Origin: Melioribacteraceae bacterium
GTDB taxonomy: Bacteria > Bacteroidota > Ignavibacteria > Ignavibacteriales > Melioribacteraceae
NCBI GenBank assembly: GCA_023230485.1
Contig: JALNXG010000001.1
Coordinates: forward strand, 62,001-126,000
Length of the DNA stretch: 64,000 nucleotides
Reading direction: 5' to 3'
Part shown: piece by piece, positions 57,662 to 64,000 of the stretch
How the letters are laid out: each line of letters opens with the position of its first letter
Position numbering within the stretch: the stretch's first letter is position 1
Notes under the pieces: model-generated
The model's input: the letters and a program-made list of their open reading frames with translations, nothing else
Told to the model about the DNA's origin: nothing
The model's database searches: none
Made by a program: the position numbers and the translations under genes

Positions 57662-59059
57662 TTGAAAATAATTATTGAAATAATTTATCTGGTCTCATCT
57701 ATACTTTTTATTTTTGGAATAAAACAATTATCATCTCCAAAAACAGCACGTAACGGTAACTTCCTTTCATCTCTCGGGATGTTTATAGCGATTGTCGTTA
57801 CACTATTCGATCAACACGTTATGACTTACGAATATATATTAATAGGATTAATAATCGGTTCAGGAATCGGACTGCTGTTTGCGTACAAAACTCCGATGAC
57901 CGGGATGCCTCAAATGGTAGGATTATTAAATGGTTTTGGCGGAGGGGCATCAATGTTGGTTGCACTTTCAGAATTTTATAAAATGAAAAATTTCGATGCG
58001 TTTTCTCATGAACTTTCTACTGATGTTTCAGTAGTACTAAGTATTTTAATTGGAGCTGTTACATTTACAGGTTCACTGATTGCTTTTGGTAAACTACAAG
58101 GAATTGTATCTGGCAAAGTGATTAAGTATCCATTGCAAAATACGATAAACGTTATTTTATTAATCGCAGTAGTTATCGGTGGTGCTTATTTTGCAATTTA
58201 TAATCCTACTTTAGATTGGGTGATTTTGTCGATAGGTGCTGTAGCTCTAATACTTGGAGTTCTACTTGTACTCCCTATTGGAGGGGCAGATATGCCGGTG
58301 GCAATTTCACTACTTAATTCCTATTCCGGAATTGCAGGGTCAATGACCGGATTCGTACTAAAAAATAATGAATTGATTATAGCAGGAGCATTAGTCGGTG
58401 CGTCCGGCATTATACTTACAATGATAATGTGTAAAGGAATGAATCGTTCGTTGATGAATGTGGTGCTAGGTGGTTGGGAATCTGCGGGTTCTATTACCAT
58501 TCCGTCAGCAGAGACTTCTTCAAAGGGAACTGTTAAATCAGTTGACCCGGAAGAATTAGCCATGATTTTTGATTCAGCATCTAATATAATAATTGTTCCC
58601 GGTTACGGAATGGCAGTCGCACAGGCTCAACATGCAGTAAGAGATTTGGTTAATTTACTTGAATCAAAAGGAAAAAATGTGCGTTTTGCAATTCATCCAG
58701 TTGCTGGGAGAATGCCGGGACATATGAATGTTCTCCTTGCAGAAGCACAAGTATCTTATGAAAAAATGTATGCAATGGAAGATATTAATGATGATTTTAA
58801 TAACACCGATATAGCTTTTATTATTGGAGCAAATGATGTTGTAAATCCTGCCGCTAGACATGATAAAAATAGTCCTATATATGGAATGCCTATTCTTAAT
58901 GTAGATTATGCCAAAACGGTTGTTATTAACAAACGATCGATGAATGCAGGTTATGCCGGAATTGATAATGAGCTTTTTTTCTATCCAAATACATTAATGT
59001 ATTTCGGCGACTCTAAAGAAGCAGTAAATAAATTAACCCACGAATTAAAAAATGTTTAA
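57662..59059 (+). CDS. pntB: NAD(P) transhydrogenase subunit beta
   Basis: The 465-residue protein has nine or so membrane helices in the first 270 residues (GMPQMVGLLNGFGGGASMLVAL, IGGADMPVAISLLNSYSGIAGSMTGF). The NADP-binding domain III follows, with VPGYGMAVAQAQHAVRDL, HPVAGRMPGHMNVLLAEA and IGANDVVNPAARHD. It starts at TTG 57662 after gagc. A long perfect hairpin follows the stop. Confidence 0.96.
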   Translation: MKIIIEIIYLVSSILFIFGIKQLSSPKTARNGNFLSSLGMFIAIVVTLFDQHVMTYEYILIGLIIGSGIGLLFAYKTPMTGMPQMVGLLNGFGGGASMLVALSEFYKMKNFDAFSHELSTDVSVVLSILIGAVTFTGSLIAFGKLQGIVSGKVIKYPLQNTINVILLIAVVIGGAYFAIYNPTLDWVILSIGAVALILGVLLVLPIGGADMPVAISLLNSYSGIAGSMTGFVLKNNELIIAGALVGASGIILTMIMCKGMNRSLMNVVLGGWESAGSITIPSAETSSKGTVKSVDPEELAMIFDSASNIIIVPGYGMAVAQAQHAVRDLVNLLESKGKNVRFAIHPVAGRMPGHMNVLLAEAQVSYEKMYAMEDINDDFNNTDIAFIIGANDVVNPAARHDKNSPIYGMPILNVDYAKTVVINKRSMNAGYAGIDNELFFYPNTLMYFGDSKEAVNKLTHELKNV

Positions 59060-59073
59060 TTAAAATTTCTTCT

Positions 59074-59113
59074 AAAATAGTTACATTATTTTCAAAAATA
59101 ATGTAACTATTTT
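59074..59113 (+). terminator. Perfect 18-base hairpin after pntB, probable terminator
   Basis: Bases 59074-59091 pair perfectly with 59096-59113 (core tagttacattat/ataatgtaacta) around a 4-base loop. It begins 14 bases after the pntB stop. The stem is AT-rich and its own 3' arm ends in TTTT. It closes the pnt operon. Confidence 0.75.
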
Positions 59114-59160
59114 CCCCTTTGACAAGTCTAATCTGATAAATCATTAAATAGGGGTTTTAT

Positions 59161-60063
59161 ATGAAAGGGAAAACAACTTTATTTGTTATACTAATTTTAT
59201 TAGTATCTGTTCTAAAAATTCAAGCAGAAGAACTCAAGGTAATAAAAACGGAATCCTATTCTGTTCAAAAATGGCAATCACTTTATGTCAATGTCCCCGG
59301 TGCAGATGTTAAAGTAGTTACAACCAATTCAAATGAAGCTCGATTGACCGTCTATGGCAATTCCAAAGCCGAAGAAAAATTGACTATTACAATGGAACAA
59401 ACCAGCAAAGGACTAAAATTAGTAATAAAAAGAAAAGGTTCTTTTAATTGGTTCAATTTTGGAAGAGGAATTAAAGTAAAAGTAAAAGCAGAAATCCCAA
59501 ATCAATTCAATGCGTATATTGAAACTTCGGGAGGTGATATATTGCTTTCTAAATTGACAGGAAATATTAAGTTAGAAACTTCGGGAGGTGATATAATTAC
59601 TTCTGATACCGAGAGCAATATGATTTGTGAAACTTCGGGCGGTGATATTGAAGTAACAAATAGTAAAGGAGATGCCGATTTAGGTACTTCGGGTGGGGAT
59701 ATTAAAGCAAAAAATATTATTGGAAAATTAAGAGCAGATACGTCCGGTGGCGATATAACGATTGAGACAAAAGATGGTTCAATCAATGCCGAAACTTCCG
59801 GCGGTGATATTGATATAAAATATTATGGGAAAATTGATGGAATCAATGCTGAAACATCTGGTGGTGATATAAATATTAGCGTGCCAAAAGATGCTAATGC
59901 TGATGTCGATCTTGATTCAAGCGGCGGTGATGTTTCGGTTTCTCATAGTAAGTCTTCTAATACACGTATTAAAAGAGGTGAGTTTCAAGGTAAGCTAAAT
60001 TCGGGTGGTGCAAAAATCTCTGGTTCTACAAGCGGGGGCGATATAACATTAACCGAAAACTAA
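59161..60063 (+). CDS. DUF4097-family exported protein with TSGGDI repeats
   Basis: The 300-residue protein has a signal peptide (1-22, ending KIQAEE). After a beta-rich first half, eight exact TSGGDI motifs occur at intervals of about 12-20 residues from 120 to the C-terminus. Degenerate SSGGDV and NSGGAK copies lie near the end. These form the repeating beta-helix of DUF4097 proteins. Function is unknown; surface or adhesin-like roles are assumed for the family. It has its own hairpins on both sides and is probably monocistronic. The DNA repeats are imperfect, mixing third bases, which argues for an old array under protein-level selection. Confidence 0.88.
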   Translation: MKGKTTLFVILILLVSVLKIQAEELKVIKTESYSVQKWQSLYVNVPGADVKVVTTNSNEARLTVYGNSKAEEKLTITMEQTSKGLKLVIKRKGSFNWFNFGRGIKVKVKAEIPNQFNAYIETSGGDILLSKLTGNIKLETSGGDIITSDTESNMICETSGGDIEVTNSKGDADLGTSGGDIKAKNIIGKLRADTSGGDITIETKDGSINAETSGGDIDIKYYGKIDGINAETSGGDINISVPKDANADVDLDSSGGDVSVSHSKSSNTRIKRGEFQGKLNSGGAKISGSTSGGDITLTEN

Positions 60064-60130
60064 TCTGTTTTCTTTAAATTAACAATAGTTTTTAATACCT
60101 TTAGGTTCTATTAATTTTGTTTTTTAAGAG

Positions 60131-60161
60131 ATCGTGGTACTTTAATAGTACCACGATTTTT
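60131..60161 (+). terminator. Rho-independent terminator after the TSGGDI-repeat gene
   Basis: A perfect 11-base stem, atcgtggtact (60131-60141) with agtaccacgat (60147-60157) and a 5-base loop, is followed by T to 60161. Confidence 0.88.
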
Positions 60162-60181
60162 GAATTTAAAGGGTTTTATTG

Positions 60182-61411
60182 ATGCGTAATTTTTTTTTAA
60201 TTCTTCTTATTAGTGCACAATTTGTTTCTGCTCAAGAGATAGTAATAAAATCTTTGCAAACTTACTTAGGGGATAATGAAGAATCATTTCCTGTAATAGA
60301 TTACAACCAAGAGATTGAACAAAAGCTAACAATTAATTTTGATGTTGCCACTCAAAATGCACCAAATCTAATCATAGTATTTAAATTTTGTAATCAGAAT
60401 TGGGAGCCATACAATAATATATTTCTAACTGACCCTTCGTATAATACCGAATATAATTTATGGCTATATGAATTACCCGCAAATGTAAAAGAAGCTGATT
60501 ATCATTATTCAGGGCAGTTTCCAAACGATAATGTCCATTTTCCATTTTCGGGTAAATGGAAATTTTTTGTCATGGAATCTTACAATAGGGACAACATAAT
60601 TGCAGAAGGGAAGTTTGCAGTTATACACAAATCAAAAATCAGACTTAGACCAAACATTACAAGAAGCCGATCTGAAAATGACATGTCTAATAATTCTGAA
60701 TTAGGAAGGACTTTGATTTTGAAAACTGATTTTGTTTTGCCTGATACTCTTTATCCGAACTTAATTAAGGGTATGGAGATAATCGAAAATCGGAAAATCG
60801 AATATCCATATTTTATCAATAGAGACTTTAATACTGAAAATAAATTTGTCGATTGGAACGGTTCAAATAGATTTAGCTTTTTAATCCGAGATGTAAAACA
60901 GGGAAATAATTACAGAACTTTGAATCTTCGAAATAAGTCTAAGTATCAATATCCATATGCGGATGCTCAATTCGGTGGGATCGAGACTTCTAACTTCTAT
61001 AAATTTATTCGAGAAGACAATCAAGGTGCATCAATAATTGATAGTTACAATAGTGACGATGCTCAATATCTTGATATAAGATTTAGGATTCGTCCGCCTG
61101 ATGAAGTTAAGGACCCTGTATTTATTGTTGGCTCATTTAATAATTGGATTGTCGCACCTGAATATGAAATGTATGATAAGGAAGGTCTTCTTAGTTTGAT
61201 CGTTGAGCTCAAAAGAGGTGTTTATGATTATCAGTATGTAACAGCTGAATACAACAATGATAGGATTAGTAATATAGACTGGAATATATTAGAAGGGAAT
61301 TTTTGGGAGACTGATAATATTTATCATATTTTCCTTTATTATAGTAATCCGGATAAAGGTGGTTTTGAAGAAATAATTGCATATAAAAAAATCTCGAGTA
61401 GAGGAATATGA
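60182..61411 (+). CDS. Type IX secretion system plug protein (DUF5103)
   Basis: The 409-residue protein has a signal peptide (1-18, FVSAQ). Two beta-sandwich regions follow. The first includes FKFCNQNWEPYNNIFLTDPSYNT and HYSGQFPNDNVHFPFSGKWKFFVM, typical of DUF5103. The second, near 313-345 (VFIVGSFNNW, then LKRGVYDYQYV), is CBM48/AMPK-like. DUF5103 proteins are the periplasmic plug that closes the SprA translocon when it is not loaded with PorV and cargo. ATG 60182 was preferred over TTG 60179, with aaaggg upstream. It overlaps the Gfo/Idh gene by 4 bases. Confidence 0.85.
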   Translation: MRNFFLILLISAQFVSAQEIVIKSLQTYLGDNEESFPVIDYNQEIEQKLTINFDVATQNAPNLIIVFKFCNQNWEPYNNIFLTDPSYNTEYNLWLYELPANVKEADYHYSGQFPNDNVHFPFSGKWKFFVMESYNRDNIIAEGKFAVIHKSKIRLRPNITRSRSENDMSNNSELGRTLILKTDFVLPDTLYPNLIKGMEIIENRKIEYPYFINRDFNTENKFVDWNGSNRFSFLIRDVKQGNNYRTLNLRNKSKYQYPYADAQFGGIETSNFYKFIREDNQGASIIDSYNSDDAQYLDIRFRIRPPDEVKDPVFIVGSFNNWIVAPEYEMYDKEGLLSLIVELKRGVYDYQYVTAEYNNDRISNIDWNILEGNFWETDNIYHIFLYYSNPDKGGFEEIIAYKKISSRGI

Positions 61412-62397
61412 AAAAAATTAAAGTTGGTGTAATTGGAACAGGACATCTTGGAAAATTTCATGTAAAGCTTTTAAGCGAGCTTGAAAATGTTCATTTTGTG
61501 GGTGTTCATGATATTGACGAAAAAAAAGGGAAAGAAATTTCGGAGGAATTTAATACTGTATATTTCCCTAATTTAGAAGACTTGCTTTATAATGTAGATG
61601 CAGTTTCCGTTGTTACAACAACTAGCTCGCATTATGAAATAGTAAAAAAGGTATTTGAAAAAAATATTCATGTATTTGTGGAAAAGCCAATTACTTCTAA
61701 AATTTCGGATGCGGAAGAATTAGTAAAATTAGCTTCTTCAAGAAATCTTGTTTTTCAGGTAGGTCATATTGAGCGTTTTAATCCGGCTCTATTAGCTTTG
61801 GATAAATTCAATCTTAATCCAACTTTTATTCAGACTGATCGATTAGCACAGTTTAATCCAAGAGGTACTGATGTAGCAGTAGTATTAGATCTTATGATAC
61901 ATGATATTGATATTATTCTTAGTTTAGTAAAGAGTGATGTAAAATCAATAAGTGCAAGTGGTGTTGCTGTGGTTTCTGATAGTATTGACATTGCAAATGC
62001 ACGTCTTGAGTTTGAGAATGGTGCAGTAGCTAACGTAACTGCATCTCGCATTTCTCAAAAGAAGATGAGAAAAATGCGAATGTTTCAAAAAGATTCTTAT
62101 ATTTCAGTTGATTTTCAGTCCGGTGTTTCGGAAGTTTTCAGATTGATTACTCCCGAAGAAGTAAATAATGGACATTTCATGACTTTTGGTGAAATGGGTG
62201 TAGGAGATAAAAAAAGATTTGTAGTTTATGAACAGCCGGAAATCGTAGAAGTAAATGCTCTTAAACATGAATTAGGACTATTTGTAAATGCGGTTCAGGA
62301 TGGTACGCAGCCGGTGGTTTCAGGTAATGATGGATTAAAGGCTTTAATAGTAGCAGAAGAAATAATTTCAAAAATAGAAAACTCGAAAACAAATTAA
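61408..62397 (+). CDS. Gfo/Idh/MocA-family oxidoreductase
   Basis: The 329-residue protein has the NAD(P) loop VGVIGTGHLGKFHVKLL (about 5-21) and the family hallmark FVEKPITS (about 91-98). HIERFNPALLAL and LDLMIHDIDIILSLV follow, carrying the candidate catalytic His/Asp region. Homologues sit near LPS or lipid A genes in FCB-group genomes, which fits the LptD-like gene two positions downstream. The substrate is probably a nucleotide sugar or sugar, but it cannot be named. Confidence 0.9.
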   Translation: MKKIKVGVIGTGHLGKFHVKLLSELENVHFVGVHDIDEKKGKEISEEFNTVYFPNLEDLLYNVDAVSVVTTTSSHYEIVKKVFEKNIHVFVEKPITSKISDAEELVKLASSRNLVFQVGHIERFNPALLALDKFNLNPTFIQTDRLAQFNPRGTDVAVVLDLMIHDIDIILSLVKSDVKSISASGVAVVSDSIDIANARLEFENGAVANVTASRISQKKMRKMRMFQKDSYISVDFQSGVSEVFRLITPEEVNNGHFMTFGEMGVGDKKRFVVYEQPEIVEVNALKHELGLFVNAVQDGTQPVVSGNDGLKALIVAEEIISKIENSKTN

Positions 62398-62414
62398 ATT
62401 CCATTGAGGATAGA

Positions 62415-63374
62415 ATGTCAAAATCAAAGTATGCTGTGGGTGTTGACCTTGGAGGAACGTCCATTAAAATAGGATTGGTCAATAAAGAAGGTAAAATAGT
62501 AAAAAAAATTTCAGTCGATAGTAATGCTCAAAATGGACCTGATGAAGTTGTAAGTCAGATAAAGAAAGGAATAAAACTACTATTAAAAAACATAAAAGAT
62601 AAAGTTGAAGGTATAGGAATTGGTTCTCCGGGAACAGTTGATTCTCAAAAAGGTACTGTAGAGAATCCACCTAACTTCCCGGGTTGGATAAAAGTTCATC
62701 TTGCTAAGTCGATTAAAAAAGAATTTGGTGTCGATTGTTTTGTAGAAAACGATGCGAATGCTGCCGCAATCGGCGAACTTATTTATGGATCAGGCAAGAA
62801 GTTTGATAATTTTATTATGATTACTCTCGGAACGGGTGTAGGGAGTGGAATAATAATTAATAAAAAAATCTATGGCGGAGAAACAGGCGGAGCCGGCGAA
62901 ATTGGGCATACAACTATCGACCATAATGGAGCGCAATGTAAATGCGGTTCTAAAGGTTGTATCGAAGCTTATGTCGGAAATAATTATATTATAAAAAGAG
63001 TAAAAGAAGAACTTCCATTACAACCAGATTCGCTTATTAATAGACTTATTGAAAATGATATGTCTCCATTAACCCCTAAGATTATACACGAGGCGGCACT
63101 TCAAAATGATACTTATGCTATTAGTTTTATTGTAGATATCGGTACAAAAATTGGGCATGGATTAGCTAATGCGATAAATACTTTAGATATTACAAACATA
63201 ATAATTGGTGGTGGTGTCGCCGGTTTTGGTGATATTCTTTTTAATGCTATTAGAGAAGCCACAGTTGATCGAGTAATGATTCCATTTAAGCCAAGAGTAA
63301 AAGTTAAACCGGCTAAATTAAAGAATGATGCCGGTATTAAAGGTGCAAGTGCTTTAGTTTTTTATAAATCTTAA
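62415..63374 (+). CDS. ROK-family glucokinase-like sugar kinase (zinc site present)
   Basis: The 319-residue protein has the phosphate loop VGVDLGGTSIKIGLVN, IGSPGTVD, the catalytic Asp in VENDANAAAIGEL, GTGVGSGIIIN and the full ROK zinc motif GEIGHTTID, then CKCGSKGCIEAYVG (about 175-188). It should phosphorylate glucose or an N-acetylated hexosamine. It lies 17 bases after the Gfo/Idh gene and 9 bases before the LptD-like gene. Unlike the ROK gene at 29811, it keeps the zinc cysteines. Confidence 0.93.
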   Translation: MSKSKYAVGVDLGGTSIKIGLVNKEGKIVKKISVDSNAQNGPDEVVSQIKKGIKLLLKNIKDKVEGIGIGSPGTVDSQKGTVENPPNFPGWIKVHLAKSIKKEFGVDCFVENDANAAAIGELIYGSGKKFDNFIMITLGTGVGSGIIINKKIYGGETGGAGEIGHTTIDHNGAQCKCGSKGCIEAYVGNNYIIKRVKEELPLQPDSLINRLIENDMSPLTPKIIHEAALQNDTYAISFIVDIGTKIGHGLANAINTLDITNIIIGGGVAGFGDILFNAIREATVDRVMIPFKPRVKVKPAKLKNDAGIKGASALVFYKS

Positions 63375-63383
63375 TGGTATTTG

Positions 63384-64000
63384 ATGAATTTTAAAGGGAT
63401 CTTTTTCTTTATATTTTTTTCTACGGTTTTATTTGCGCAGGAAAAGGATTCCCTTTTTGTAGCTGCTGATTCCACTGCAATACTAGATTCTCTTAAACTC
63501 CAAATCTCCGATTCAGCATCAATTAAAAACAAAAATCAAGTTGAAGATATCGTCTATTCTGAATCGAAGGATTCATTAGTCTTTGATGTTAAAAATAAAA
63601 AGATGTTTGTCTATGGTTCTGGTGCGCTTAAGTACAAACAGACTAACTTAAATGCCGGAAAAATTATTGTTGATTATACAATAAATGAATTAGAAGCCTT
63701 TGGCAGAATGGATTCTTCCAATACAAAATTAATCGAAACACCTGTATTGAAAGAAGGGGGTGATTCTTATGAAGGGGAGCGAATAAGGTACAATTTTAAA
63801 ACTCAACAAGGTTTTATATCCGAAGCTAAAAACAAAGAAATAGGGTCGCGATACGAAGGAGAAAAAGTAAAAAAAGTTGATAAAGATACCTACTTTATTG
63901 ATGGAGGTATGTTTACTACTTGCGATAGCGATACTCCGCATACTTATTTCACTGCCGATAAAATGAAAGTAATCCAAAATGATAAGATAATTGCTGATTG
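63384..64000 (+). CDS. LptD/OstA-like outer-membrane assembly protein (3' partial)
   Basis: The frame opens at ATG 63384 and stays open to the right edge (205 codons). A signal peptide (MNFKGIFFFIFFSTVLFAQ) and a Ser/Asp-rich linker come first. Then the OstA/LptA-like jellyroll begins with the tell-tale VFDVKNKKMFVYGSGALKYKQTNLNAGKIIVDYTINELEAFG and GDSYEGERIRYNFKTQQGFI. A CDSDTPHTYFTADKMKVI segment follows, as found at the start of the LptD barrel. LptD inserts lipopolysaccharide into the outer leaflet. The rest of the gene lies outside the window. Whether it is the main LptD or a paralogue cannot be told. Confidence 0.85.
   Translation, partial: MNFKGIFFFIFFSTVLFAQEKDSLFVAADSTAILDSLKLQISDSASIKNKNQVEDIVYSESKDSLVFDVKNKKMFVYGSGALKYKQTNLNAGKIIVDYTINELEAFGRMDSSNTKLIETPVLKEGGDSYEGERIRYNFKTQQGFISEAKNKEIGSRYEGEKVKKVDKDTYFIDGGMFTTCDSDTPHTYFTADKMKVIQNDKIIAD

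Noticed and set aside
59119..59150. TTGACA before the TSGGDI-repeat gene as a promoter
   Set aside because: No acceptable -10 or TAnnTTTG element was found at a workable distance.
59502..59786. Minus-strand frame with SPPEVS repeats
   Set aside because: It mirrors the TSGGDI repeat of the real plus-strand gene. It has no ribosome binding site and no independent family signal.
59519..60060. Repeated DNA that could look like a CRISPR or tandem repeat array
   Set aside because: The units are imperfect, vary in spacing and are in frame with a coding sequence. There are no unique spacers and no cas genes.

Overview
The window comes from a low-GC, AT-rich bacterium of the FCB group. The best guess is Ignavibacteria/Chlorobi-like rather than a classical Bacteroidetes. 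Three things point there. First, type IX secretion parts: a PorU-like C25 peptidase, PorV, a PorZ-like propeller, a DUF5103 plug, and several proteins ending in YPNP-type sorting domains. Second, BshC for bacillithiol. Third, bacterial microcompartment shell genes sitting beside ordinary housekeeping genes. The clade is inferred from gene content only. No rRNA, tRNA, CRISPR array, insertion sequence or phage gene was seen, and no gene-free stretch exceeds about 180 bases.

Layout. 1-10.7 kb: porU (5' end outside the window), porV, a secreted M6-like protein whose zinc motif has been lost, a zinc-peptidase/propeller/outer-membrane-barrel fusion, and a DUF5683 gene split by an in-frame stop. 10.7-16.7 kb: der, a CoA-disulfide-reductase-like flavoprotein, upp, a RelA/SpoT enzyme and ruvX. 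16.7-18.2 kb: two BMC shell genes, the second with a very acidic tail of about 280 residues. 18.2-21.7 kb: a YbbR-like protein, tmk, an S41 protease and a small zinc-ribbon membrane protein. 21.7-23.4 kb (minus): an exonuclease/UvrC-like fusion. 23.4-28.1 kb: a tightly overlapping run of ymdB-like, folD, deoC with a long N-terminal extension, an orphan HicB-like gene, trmH and aroA.

28.1-36.5 kb: bshC, a ROK kinase lacking the usual zinc motif, an ABC-F ATPase, porZ-like, a PHP phosphoesterase and a Crp/Fnr regulator. 36.7-39.0 kb: gapA and pgk, each followed by a hairpin terminator. 39.1-47.7 kb: rhomboid protease, small lipoprotein, recQ, 3-hydroxyacyl-CoA dehydrogenase, ackA, marC, an atypical SDR and a COG2509 flavoprotein. 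47.8-52.5 kb (minus): mutS-aroF-tyrA. 52.6-59.1 kb: a very large GH13-type protein and the three-gene transhydrogenase pntAA-pntAB-pntB. 59.2-64 kb: a TSGGDI-repeat protein, then a compact run of T9SS plug, Gfo/Idh oxidoreductase, a second ROK kinase and an LptD/OstA-like gene cut by the right edge.

Together the genes suggest a heterotroph with glycolysis, acetate formation, an elaborate secreted and surface protein system, and a microcompartment. The strongest candidate for something poorly described is the BMC pair at 16.7-18.2 kb: a shell protein with an acidic tail ending in a small helical module, in a genome that also has an aldolase (25.1 kb) with a possible encapsulation peptide. The secreted M6 pseudo-peptidase beside porUV is the second.
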